A stretch of DNA of 64,000 nucleotides from Fuerstiella marisgermanici (GTDB lineage Bacteria; Planctomycetota; Planctomycetia; Planctomycetales; Planctomycetaceae), in assembly GCF_001983935.1 (NCBI RefSeq), contig NZ_CP017641.1, forward strand, positions 3,906,001 through 3,970,000, in the 5' to 3' direction. Positions within the stretch are counted from its first letter, which is position 1; each line of letters opens with the position of its first letter. The notes below the pieces were generated by a model. It had not been told where the DNA came from. It saw only the letters and a program-made list of their open reading frames with translations, and did no database searches. A program made the translations under genes and the position numbers. Positions 11,697 to 19,162 of this stretch are shown here, one piece after another.

Positions 11697-13764
11697 AAAG
11701 ATTGAAGCCATCCATCTTCAGCGGAAAGCCGTTCTTTACATTCGTCAGTCGTCGCCGTTTCAGGTGCTTCACAACGAAGAAAGCCGCAGGCTGCAGTATG
11801 CCATGCAGCAACGGATGCGTTCACTGGGATGGAAAGACATTGAAGTCATCGATGAAGATCTGGGGCGCAGCGCGTCCGGCAGCGTTGTTCGATCGGGATT
11901 TGAACGCATGGTCGCCGATGTGTGCCTCGGGAAGATCGGGGCCGTTGCTGCACGAGAGGTGTCGCGGTTTGCTCGCAACAGTCGTGAATGGCAGCAACTG
12001 GTTGAAGTGTGTCGAGTCGTGGACACGTTATTGATCGATCAGGAAACGGTCTACGCTCCTCGCCGGAGCAATGACCGACTGTTGCTGGGACTGAAAGGAA
12101 GTTTGAACGAATACGAGCTGGACCTCCTTCGTCAGCGATCCGTAGAAGCTCGGCGTGAAAAGGCGCGCCGAGGAGAACTGATCATTTCGGCACCGGTCGG
12201 ATATCTGAAAACGGGAACGACTCGAGGCAAAGATCAGCGCATTGAGAAAGACCCGAATACTCGCGTGCAACAGATGATCAATCTGGTGTTTCGCAAGTGC
12301 TTCGAACTGGGGAGTGCACGGCAAGCTTTGATGTGGCTTCTGGAAGAAGATCTGCAGATGCCGACACGAGACAAAGCCGGAGTCCTGAAGTGGAAGCGTC
12401 CGACATACGGGATGGTGTACCAGATCCTGACTCATCCGGTGTACGGTGGGGCGTATGCGTATGGCCGAACCGAACATCAGCCATCGTATGAAGGTGGATT
12501 CGTTGATTCAAAAACACGGCGGCGCAGTCGCGAAGAATGGATCGCATTGATTCCCGAACATCACGAAGGCTATGTATCGTGGGAGGAGTTCGAACGATTG
12601 CAGGATTTGATTTCGTCAAACAATCTGCGTTCCGGGCGAGGCGCTGCTCGAAAAGGTTCGGCACTGTTGTCGGGAATGCTGGGCTGTCAGCAATGTGGAC
12701 GGCGACTGGCCGTCGCGTACAGCGGAGTCGGAGCGAAAGTGCCACGTTACTGCTGCCACCGAGGGTATCTGGACAATGGCGAAGCCAAGTGCATCGCATT
12801 CGGTGCCACGTCCGTTGACATCGCCGTTGCAGAACAGATATTCCGTGTTGTTGCTCCTGCCGCTCAAGAGGCCGCCATGCTCGCTCACCAGAAAACAACC
12901 GAACGTGACAACGAAATCCTTCAGGCACTGGAAGGGGAACTTAAGTCTGCTCGTTATGAAGCATCGCGTGCACAACGTCAATTCGATGCAGCTGACCCGG
13001 AAAATCGACTTGTCACCGAGGAACTGGAACGAAGATGGAATGCGTCGATGCAACACGTCAGCGACGTCGAAGCACGGATCGATCAGCAGCGAAATGACAG
13101 ATCTTCAATCGACGATCCTGATTTGCAGGGTCTGATGGCAGTCGTGGCTGACCTTGACGCAGTCTGGAACAATCCTGATGCTGACATTCGAATCAAGAAA
13201 CGCATCGTTCGGACTCTGATCCGCGATATCGTTGCGGATGTCGACAACGACGTGAGCGAAGTCATTCTTACAATCCACTGGGTTGGTGGTGTGCATACCG
13301 AACTGCGACTTCCCCGCCGTCGTCGCGGAAAATCGACAGCCACGTCAGCAGAGGCCGTCGATGCTGTCCGGTCACTCGCACGAATCTGTTCCGACGATCT
13401 CATCGCCGGACTGCTCAACCGCAACGGGTTACCAACGGGACGAGGAAACCGGTGGACTCGAGAGCGGGTCACATCGATGCGGAACTACCACAAGATTGCC
13501 CGCTGGACTGCACAGGCTCAATCTGATCAAGGCTGGATGAACCTAACCGACAGCGCAAAACATCTTGGCATCAGCACGCGGACACTCAGACTGGCGATTG
13601 AACGAGCCGATATCAAAGGTCAACACCCGCTTCCGGACGGACCGTGGATCATCAATCGCAGCGAACTGGAGACGCCAGCGGCAAAGGCCGTTGTCCGGAA
13701 GGCAAAAACTCGAAACCGCAACCCCGCGGTACCAGATCCCAAACAGCAATCCCTTGAGTTTTAA
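11689..13764 (+). CDS. large serine recombinase
   Basis: 691-aa site-specific recombinase. The N-terminal resolvase domain has YIRQSS, with the likely catalytic Ser, and the conserved EVSRFARNSREW segment. A Recombinase domain follows (VGYLKTG through the YGGAYAYGR region), then a zinc beta-ribbon with CQQCGRR and CC..GYLDNGEAKC, a coiled coil (about residues 400-450) and a C-terminal HTH-like region (NLTDSAKHLGISTRTLR). It presumably moves the 11.2-13.8 kb element. ATG 11689 is chosen because it overlaps the preceding small gene and starts the conserved region. It appears intact. Confidence 0.92.
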   Translation: MSEKIEAIHLQRKAVLYIRQSSPFQVLHNEESRRLQYAMQQRMRSLGWKDIEVIDEDLGRSASGSVVRSGFERMVADVCLGKIGAVAAREVSRFARNSREWQQLVEVCRVVDTLLIDQETVYAPRRSNDRLLLGLKGSLNEYELDLLRQRSVEARREKARRGELIISAPVGYLKTGTTRGKDQRIEKDPNTRVQQMINLVFRKCFELGSARQALMWLLEEDLQMPTRDKAGVLKWKRPTYGMVYQILTHPVYGGAYAYGRTEHQPSYEGGFVDSKTRRRSREEWIALIPEHHEGYVSWEEFERLQDLISSNNLRSGRGAARKGSALLSGMLGCQQCGRRLAVAYSGVGAKVPRYCCHRGYLDNGEAKCIAFGATSVDIAVAEQIFRVVAPAAQEAAMLAHQKTTERDNEILQALEGELKSARYEASRAQRQFDAADPENRLVTEELERRWNASMQHVSDVEARIDQQRNDRSSIDDPDLQGLMAVVADLDAVWNNPDADIRIKKRIVRTLIRDIVADVDNDVSEVILTIHWVGGVHTELRLPRRRRGKSTATSAEAVDAVRSLARICSDDLIAGLLNRNGLPTGRGNRWTRERVTSMRNYHKIARWTAQAQSDQGWMNLTDSAKHLGISTRTLRLAIERADIKGQHPLPDGPWIINRSELETPAAKAVVRKAKTRNRNPAVPDPKQQSLEF

Positions 13765-14715
13765 CTCAAATAGAACAAAGGTGCATAATGAAACACAGTT
13801 GTAATACGTCAGGAAATCACGCACTAAGAGATCGAGATGACGCTTGCCAAAGATCACAAACCGTGAAAGGCACTCCAGCTTAATAGTTTGGATGACTCGC
13901 TCACACCTTCCGTTCAGGTTCGGTGAGGCCCTGGGCAGAGCATTTGTTCGAACGTTGTTGTCGGTCAGTTTCGTAGCGAACTCCTTCGTGAACTTCGTAT
14001 CGCGGTCGTGCATCACGATTTCCGGTTTCACTTCCCGCTTTGCAGTGTCACGCAGGAACGCTTCCGTTTGTGCAACGACCCACGCGGAATCTGGATGTTC
14101 CGTTGCTGGTGAAACGATTGTTTCTCGCGTCTCAAGGCAAATAAAGGCCAGCAGATACATTTCACGTATCCCGCGAGCTGTCACCGTCTTTACCGAAAAG
14201 AAATCACAGGCCCACAGTGTGCCGGCATGTCGTTCCAAAAAGTTCGTCCACGAGTCCGACGTCCGATCCGGGCTGGGTTCAATTCCTTCTTCCTTGAGGA
14301 TGTTTCGAACCGTCTGACGACTGATCCTCTTGATCCCCATTTTTCTCAGTTCACCGATAATTCGGGTGTATCCGAAGCCTGTTTGTTTCGCAATTTCTAC
14401 TACCAGCTCTCGGATCTCGCGTGGTTTCCGTCGACCGCCCTTCGCCTTCCGCTTTCGCGGCTCGTCAGATTCGTCGCGCACCCATCGATAGAAAGTGGAC
14501 GGTGTGACAATGCTGATCAGTTCCTCGATGGCCTTGCCCAACACCTTGCCGAATTTCAACAGCCGCTTGCGTTCCGCCGGCGTCGTGTGAACCTGCCCCG
14601 GAATACGGGCGCGGAGAATCTTGTTCTCCTCTTTCAGATATTCGATGTACCGGGCCAGTTCGCGGTCGGTCGATGAGGCAATAAGTGCGAGAAAAGGGTG
14701 GAAGAGTCTGGACAT

Positions 14716-15032
14716 TGGCTTTATTGTCGAACGTGCTAAAAACGCTGGTGCTGCACATTCGTTGTACACCGAAATGCACGTTTTCTGGCAGCGATTTTCG
14801 TTCATGATTCACGGCATTTTTGAGGCTCGTTTTTGCGACCGTTACAGACCGCAAAGACAGGGTTCCAAGGTCAGTTTTGGGCGGCGTTACGGTGACGCTC
14901 TGACGGCTGTTCACGCCAGTCGATGCACGATTTAATGCACTAAACCCATCGCAAACCATGCGAATCTATGTAAACTATGGAATCGTATAGCAGTCGAAGT
15001 CCTTGTTTTTCAGTGCTTTTCGCCCCGTCACG
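14716..15032. other. non-coding stretch between transposase remnant and att site
   Basis: No convincing gene is present. The heptamer AATGCAC appears at 14773-14779 and 14934-14940, but I see no clear IS end. It probably contains the outer end of the disrupted IS and the edge of the integrative element. Confidence 0.4.
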
Positions 15033-15079
15033 CCGGTCTTCGGAACCGGGGGTTGGAGGTTCGAATCCTCCCGGGTGTA
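15033..15079 (+). other. 3' fragment of tRNA-Arg(TCG): attachment site of an integrative element
   Basis: The anticodon arm (CCGGT-CTTCGGA-ACCGG, anticodon TCG), a 5-base variable loop, the T-arm (GGAGG-TTCGAAT-CCTCC), the 3' acceptor strand CGGGTGT and discriminator A are all present. The acceptor 5' strand and D-arm are absent; upstream bases do not resemble a tRNA. A tRNA 3' end restored at the border of an element whose integrase gene starts 105 bp away is the classical att arrangement. The matching intact tRNA should lie at the other end of the element, outside or lost from this window. Confidence 0.85.
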
Positions 15080-15082
15080 TTT

Positions 15083-15110
15083 GTAAGCCCCTGTTTTTAC
15101 AGGGGCTTAC
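15083..15110 (+). terminator. strong hairpin after the tRNA-Arg fragment
   Basis: A 12-bp perfect stem (GTAAGCCCCTGT/ACAGGGGCTTAC) with a T-rich loop lies directly downstream of the tRNA 3' end. It may be a tRNA terminator duplicated with the att site, or an integrase-binding arm. There is no U-tract after the stem. Confidence 0.5.
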
Positions 15111-15183
15111 GTCATTTCTGTGAACAGCGAGTTTCACAGCCGCAAGTCGTGTTCACAGGAATTCACAAAACTGGCCCCTGCGG

Positions 15184-16617
15184 TCAAGTTACCGACTCAG
15201 TTGGAGTTGGACGCTTGAGGGTTCCAAGCCGCTCGGCCAGTTCCGCCACCTGCCCCCAATCTCCCCGAGAACGGGCTGCATCAAGGTCTTCAGTTAGCCG
15301 ATCAAATTCGGTCTCCTTGTAGCCGTACCGGACAGCAACATCGACCGACAAGCTGTTCAAGATTCGCTTGTAAATTCTGTTGCTCTTGGCACGCATTTCC
15401 CTATCCGACTCCTTCGCATAGTGAGTCATCATCACTTCTGCTGATACATGGGCGTCAGCGGCCACTTGGCGATTCACATCCTCTCCACTTCTGGCGTACT
15501 GAAGAGTCGTCTTGCGGAAATCGTGAACGTTCGCAGAGCCGTTTGGCAGGTCAGCCGACCAATCAGCGATTCTGCGGTAGAACCACTCTCCTACGTTCTC
15601 CGGGGAAAAATCGTCTCGGACCTGTCCCCCTCGGTGCGATCCACGTTCTTCATAGAATCTTCTGAGATCTTCTGCGTAGCTGGCGAAGACATATGTGCTG
15701 CCGGTCTTCATGGCTTCCAGTTCCTCGAAGAGCGGCTTTGGAATTCTGAACCACTTGTTGACTGCCCATTTCCCTGTTGAATCGAAGTGGTATTCGCTCC
15801 CAACCACTCTCAGACTCGTCCACTGCAAGCTGCTGATTTCCTCTTTTCGGCCCCACGACCAGAGAAGCACTTTCGCCAACGCTGGGGCGAACCGCAGTCC
15901 CGGCCACTTTTCGTCAAAGTAATCTAAGAGTGCAATCAGTTCGAAATGATCGAATTGTCGCAGCTTCTTCTTGCGCCGCTCGATCCAAGTGAACTTGTGC
16001 CACGGGTTTTCGTGCAGGAGCTTCTCCTCCTTTACGAAGCCACGAACGCATTTCTTACCAGCATTCCGATTCACTCGTTCAAATGCAGCCTGAAGAGCAG
16101 TTGACCACTTTACGACAGTGTTGGGACTCAGGGGCTCAACTTCTTCCGCATTCTTTCCCTTCGCTGGACGCCGCCAGTTGTTCGGCATTGTCAATGCCTC
16201 GTGTTGAAATTCTTCACAGTCAGCAGCCGTTGCTGTGGCAATTGGCGACCGCTTCGAGATCTCACGAAACGCAAAGATGGCTTCGAGGCAAGCTTCCAAA
16301 GACCTTTCCGCTCGCTTCTTTGCTTCGGGATCTTTCTTCTTGCCGAAATGTCGCCGCTGTATCTCTTCGAACTCGGCATCGCTCAGAACCATGTCGGCAG
16401 CTACTCGCTTGCGTCCGCCATTTTTTAGCATGTCAGTTACGGCGATGACCGCCGAATCAAACTCAGATTGCCCTGTGCTCCTGCTTGTCACTAACCCGGC
16501 CCAATACGCATACCACGACTTTCGCCGACCAGACGGTGGCGTGAGTGTTACGTCGATCGATTTCCCGTCGATAACGACCGGAATCTTCTTCTTTTTCGGT
16601 TGAGATTTTCGTGGCAT
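15184..16617 (-). CDS. tyrosine-type integrase
   Basis: 477-aa phage-type integrase that would insert and excise the element at the tRNA-Arg site. A basic N-terminus (PRKSQPKKKKIP) precedes a SAM-like core-binding region (about residues 100-200). The catalytic domain has WSWGRKEEISSLQW with its Arg (about 265), HDFRKT and the nucleophile in MMTHYAKESD (about 400). The gene points toward the att fragment, the usual arrangement. A 23-base element at 16646-16668, repeated upstream of the gene at 18414, lies about 30 bp before its start and may carry its promoter or operator. It appears intact. Confidence 0.92.
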   Translation of the reverse strand: MPRKSQPKKKKIPVVIDGKSIDVTLTPPSGRRKSWYAYWAGLVTSRSTGQSEFDSAVIAVTDMLKNGGRKRVAADMVLSDAEFEEIQRRHFGKKKDPEAKKRAERSLEACLEAIFAFREISKRSPIATATAADCEEFQHEALTMPNNWRRPAKGKNAEEVEPLSPNTVVKWSTALQAAFERVNRNAGKKCVRGFVKEEKLLHENPWHKFTWIERRKKKLRQFDHFELIALLDYFDEKWPGLRFAPALAKVLLWSWGRKEEISSLQWTSLRVVGSEYHFDSTGKWAVNKWFRIPKPLFEELEAMKTGSTYVFASYAEDLRRFYEERGSHRGGQVRDDFSPENVGEWFYRRIADWSADLPNGSANVHDFRKTTLQYARSGEDVNRQVAADAHVSAEVMMTHYAKESDREMRAKSNRIYKRILNSLSVDVAVRYGYKETEFDRLTEDLDAARSRGDWGQVAELAERLGTLKRPTPTESVT

Positions 16618-16645
16618 TTGTGACCTCCAGCATGTGAATCAATTT

Positions 16646-16668
16646 CCCGTGTAGTTGGTGTCCGTTAT
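16646..16668 (-). promoter_or_regulatory. 23-bp shared upstream element, integrase copy
   Basis: A 23-base sequence starting ATAACGGACACC (read leftward) lies just upstream of the integrase gene. It is repeated exactly at 18346-18368 upstream of a rightward gene, in the same orientation relative to transcription. Its first ten bases recur at 17347-17356, where they start at the predicted +1 of a good promoter. It may be an operator or a conserved 5' leader. Confidence 0.6.
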
Positions 16669-17231
16669 CTGTCACGTATCCAGCGATCGATCTTGTGCCG
16701 ATGAAACTTCCACGGCTTTCCATTGCCCGTACCATCCACGATGCACGCTTGAGGGATCTGTCCATCACGGATCTGCTGAGTGATCCAAGCTGACGAACAC
16801 CCAAGCTTTTGTGCCAAATACGGAGTGCCAACAATATCTGCTGGCTCGGGAGCCAAGTGTTCCGTGAGCCGCTCAATTGCAGTGGCAATCCGTTCGATAT
16901 CCTTTTCGGGGCCAGTGTTTTCCGTCGTAGAGGACTCCTGAACATAGTCTGGGGCCAGTTCCTCCAGCGGTATTCGAAAGAAGCTGGCAATCGATTCAGG
17001 GTCGCAGCAGTGGCTTGGCAGTCGTGAATCAATGGTTGGATCGACTGCGCACGAGATCTCGTGGCAGCTTCGGAACATGTCGATGTATCCTTGAATCAGA
17101 TGCCTATCACCGATTCTGACTGTCGGACGATAGTTGCCCCATCGCTGAAGAACCTCGTCCAGTCGTGACCCCGGCTCAACATTGTCGATGGCCTCACGAA
17201 TTCTCTGCTGTAAATCGTCAACGCTGTTCAA
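16665..17231 (-). CDS. excisionase-like DNA-binding protein
   Basis: 188 aa. The C-terminal third (PYLAQKLGCSSAWITQQIRDGQIPQACI, then KPWKFHRHKIDRWI) is a MerR/excisionase-type winged helix (HTH_17 pattern). The N-terminal two thirds are unknown. Located next to the integrase and transcribed the same way, it is a good candidate for the directionality factor. The start is TTG at 17229-17231 behind a strong GGAGGTG site. A promoter and a terminator-like leader precede it (see 17254-17391), suggesting regulated expression. Confidence 0.65.
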   Translation of the reverse strand: MNSVDDLQQRIREAIDNVEPGSRLDEVLQRWGNYRPTVRIGDRHLIQGYIDMFRSCHEISCAVDPTIDSRLPSHCCDPESIASFFRIPLEELAPDYVQESSTTENTGPEKDIERIATAIERLTEHLAPEPADIVGTPYLAQKLGCSSAWITQQIRDGQIPQACIVDGTGNGKPWKFHRHKIDRWIRDR

Positions 17232-17253
17232 TTCTCACCTCCAGTCCGGGCAC

Positions 17254-17325
17254 AAAAAAAACACCAACCGCAAACCACATCCGCCGTGAAGTCACGGTGG
17301 ATGCAGTAGGTCTCCGGTGGTGTTG
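17254..17325 (-). terminator. terminator-like attenuator in the excisionase leader
   Basis: Reading leftward, AACACCACCG pairs with CGG(T)TGGTGTT, enclosing an inner hairpin (ATCCACCGTGA/TCACGGCGGAT). The outer stem runs straight into a T8 tract (17254-17261). It lies after the predicted transcription start (about 17356) and before the start codon at 17231. Full-length mRNA would therefore need antitermination or a competing structure. Confidence 0.6.
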
Positions 17326-17355
17326 AATAAGTAACTGAGTGTGTGTTGTCCGTTA

Positions 17356-17391
17356 TGCCTTCATTATACGGACGCCGATTCTACGTGTCAG
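17356..17391 (-). promoter_or_regulatory. sigma-70-type promoter for the excisionase-like gene
   Basis: CTGACA (17386-17391) and TATAAT (17363-17368) are separated by exactly 17 bases, a near-perfect vegetative promoter reading leftward. Six bases after the -10 begins ATAACGGACA, shared with the two 23-bp elements. Confidence 0.75.
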
Positions 17392-17495
17392 GTAGATTTA
17401 CAGAATTGAGTGTGAGCTATCAGTCTCACAATGGAGTTAGCGTGAGAAGTAGGGCTGGATCTTCACGCTGTGCTAACTCGTGACGGACGAGCCAG

Positions 17496-18296
17496 TCACT
17501 CACATGAACCGTCTTCAGTGATGTTCTTCTTGCGCTCTAATTCCAATATCAGCGAGAGCATGTCAATGTCACCGAACGCTTTGAGCAACCATCTAAAGGT
17601 GTGAGACGAACCGTTTGCAGTAATGAAGTATTGAATGGTCTCGAACGGCGTGCATGTATCAACCTCCGACTCTGCATCCACTTTGGCGTCCCAGATTTCA
17701 AAACGTTGCCATTCCTTCGGGTGTTCTTCCTGAAAAGCACGAATGAATTTCGTCGGATCAGTCGGCCAATCATCGTCGAGCGAATCGAGTTCATCATCGG
17801 TCAGTTCAAGATGCGTGAGAGAAGCGTCATCCGCATAACAAAGATATTCGAAAAGACAGTCAACTACTTTTCGCTTCTGGATTGGTCCCACCGGCTCGCT
17901 ATGAGACGCCAAAAAACTCTCGATTTCTCCAACGGTCCTAGCCGCAAACTCAATGGAGATACGCAAGTATTCGGCTGGTGAGCCACCCTGTTTAAGAAGT
18001 CGCCTAACGGTGTTGATGTGAAAGTCATCACTCGCCGTTAAAGACAAGCTTGCGTCCCAAAGCTGCTTCGTTGATTCCAGTCCGAGGCACTCACAGAGTT
18101 GCTGAAGCTTCGGCTCGCTCTTGCTGTTTGTGCGATCCAAGCCGTCACTCAGCAGCCTACCGAGCCACTTTCGACCATCTCGATCTAGCTCCATTCGAGC
18201 GGCCAGAGAGTTTGTGTCGAAATTTGCCTGCTTCATGAAAGCCTGCAAATTACGGCGGAATACGTGCTTTCGATCGTTCTTGGTGCGTCGATTCAT
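17496..18296 (-). CDS. putative repressor of the integrative element
   Basis: 266 aa. The N-terminal 80 residues (FRRNLQAFMKQANFDTNSLAARMELDRDGRKWLGRLLSDG) look like a degenerate lambda-repressor-type HTH. The rest is acidic, helical and unrecognised, with LTDDELDSLDDDW about residue 165. It is divergent from the gene at 18414. The 117-bp gap between them holds a GTGGTCAAA direct repeat (18314-18334) and the 23-bp element. Its position fits an autoregulated switch protein. The function is inferred from context. Confidence 0.55.
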   Translation of the reverse strand: MNRRTKNDRKHVFRRNLQAFMKQANFDTNSLAARMELDRDGRKWLGRLLSDGLDRTNSKSEPKLQQLCECLGLESTKQLWDASLSLTASDDFHINTVRRLLKQGGSPAEYLRISIEFAARTVGEIESFLASHSEPVGPIQKRKVVDCLFEYLCYADDASLTHLELTDDELDSLDDDWPTDPTKFIRAFQEEHPKEWQRFEIWDAKVDAESEVDTCTPFETIQYFITANGSSHTFRWLLKAFGDIDMLSLILELERKKNITEDGSCE

Positions 18297-18345
18297 GACT
18301 CACAAGATAGCTCGTGGTCAAAGTGTGGTCAAACTTTGCGCCGAA

Positions 18346-18368
18346 ATAACGGACACCAACTACACGGG
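18346..18368 (+). promoter_or_regulatory. 23-bp shared upstream element, second copy
   Basis: Exact inverted copy of 16646-16668, lying 46 bp before the ATG at 18414. A GTGGTCAAA direct repeat lies just upstream (18314-18334), so this divergent intergenic region looks like the main control region of the element. Confidence 0.6.
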
Positions 18369-18413
18369 CGTCGAAACGACACTTTTCACTCACTCAGACT
18401 CAGGAGCCAAATT

Positions 18414-18806
18414 ATGAATTCGGAAACACTGCAACTTACAGAGTCATTGCCCACTGTTGTCCTCATCGACAAGAAGACCGATCTACCCGCTTGGGGTGCA
18501 ACGGTTTCTGGCCGCAGAGCACTCCTGTGTTTTCCATCTATTGAGGTTGCAAAGTCATATCGGCGAAAAGTTGTCGGCACACGAAAAAATGGATATCGAG
18601 TGAAGCGTCTCAGTCAGCAAGTCTGGATGACCATATTGGATTCCATGCTAAAGCAGCGGATTCAATTCTGCTCCGTCGTACTCGGCACAAAACATGGCAG
18701 CGTGTCAAAGTTGCAAGTACCAATCAATTCGTACTTGGCCCACCATGAACAGAGCGAGCAAGACGCCGACGAACTTTATCAGAGTGGTGATCCGCAGAAA
18801 CTCTGA
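18414..18806 (+). CDS. hypothetical 130-aa protein of the integrative element
   Basis: Begins MNSETLQLTESLPTVVLIDKK and has a basic middle (KSYRRKVVGTRKNGYRVKRL) and an acidic C-terminus. No family is recognised. ATG 18414 follows CAGGAG at good spacing. It is the first rightward gene after the divergent control region and is followed by an intrinsic terminator (18892-18917), so it may form its own transcript. It could be an early regulatory or inhibitor protein; this is speculation from position. Confidence 0.6.
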   Translation: MNSETLQLTESLPTVVLIDKKTDLPAWGATVSGRRALLCFPSIEVAKSYRRKVVGTRKNGYRVKRLSQQVWMTILDSMLKQRIQFCSVVLGTKHGSVSKLQVPINSYLAHHEQSEQDADELYQSGDPQKL

Positions 18807-18891
18807 ACGTCAACTTAGCACGTCGGAATTCAAATCGTACAATAGCGTAGCGGTGAAGAAGAATCGCCTTGTTCACGCTCTGCTTCATTCA

Positions 18892-18917
18892 ATCCGCCAC
18901 GGCGGTGGCGGATTTTT
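18892..18917 (+). terminator. intrinsic terminator
   Basis: Nine-base perfect stem (ATCCGCCAC/GTGGCGGAT), tetraloop GGCG and T5 tract. It closes the transcript of the gene at 18414. Confidence 0.8.
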
Positions 18918-18935
18918 CCCCATACCCAAACAACG

Positions 18936-18951
18936 GTCTCGCAATATGCGC
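18936..18951 (+). promoter_or_regulatory. 16-base repeated leader element, copy A
   Basis: GTCTCGCAATATGCGC occurs here and at 20512-20527, in both cases a short way upstream of an AAAGGAG ribosome-binding site and an ATG. The spacing suggests a shared promoter or translation-control element for the two gene groups of the element. Confidence 0.55.
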
Positions 18952-18972
18952 TGACCTTAAAGGAGGTGAACC

Positions 18973-18984
18973 ATGAACAACTAG
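18973..18984 (+). other. three-codon ORF (Met-Asn-Asn-stop) with consensus Shine-Dalgarno
   Basis: AAAGGAGGTGAACC directly precedes ATGAACAACTAG. The ribosome-binding site is close to a perfect anti-SD complement, yet the frame ends after three codons. It could be a minimal leader ORF affecting downstream expression, or the start of a gene destroyed by mutation. The next gene begins 178 bp later. Confidence 0.45.
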
Positions 18985-19162
18985 CGACGTTACGAATCCA
19001 ACTCCTGAATCGGCTAACCAAAGAAAACATGCCGTGAACCACAGCACAACGCAATCCGTCCGCAGATCCACGTTTAGAAAATGGCACGTCGCCATTTGCC
19101 GGGGAAGGTCTGCGCTTACTCAAAGCAAAACCATAAACACGAATAGAGAAAGAGGTCCGCCA

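Larger units (their letters stand above)
11175..13797 (+). mobile_element. serine-recombinase mobile element inserted in a transposase gene
   Basis: About 2.6 kb bounded by the repeated hexamer GTTGTA. It carries three closely packed rightward genes (DUF5372-like, a 59-aa protein, a large serine recombinase). The two halves of the host transposase gene flank it exactly, which fixes both ends to within a few bases. No terminal inverted repeats are needed by this enzyme class, which recombines at a short core. The six-base duplication is longer than the 2-bp crossover of serine integrases, so the core may be extended. Confidence 0.8.
11031..14715 (-). pseudogene. DDE (integrase-core) IS transposase split by a serine-recombinase element
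   Basis: Two pieces of one leftward transposase gene. The N-terminal piece (14715 down to 13798) has an HTH-like region, then the rve catalytic core: WACDFFSVKT, MHDRDTKFT and NGRCERVIQTIK carry the D, D and E. It ends at ...DFLTYYN. The C-terminal piece (11180 down to 11031) continues YNRHRAHSAR...YVGGLVKSFERRAA and stop. The hexamer GTTGTA is present at both junctions (11175-11180 and 13798-13803). Joined, the protein is about 355 aa, the usual length for IS3/IS481-like planctomycete transposases. It is inactive as it stands. The ends of the IS were not found. Confidence 0.85.

Noticed and set aside
14940-15137. Leftward ORF containing GFEPPTPGSEDR
   Set aside because: This is the classic false protein translated from the antisense of a tRNA T-arm; the region is the tRNA-Arg att fragment.
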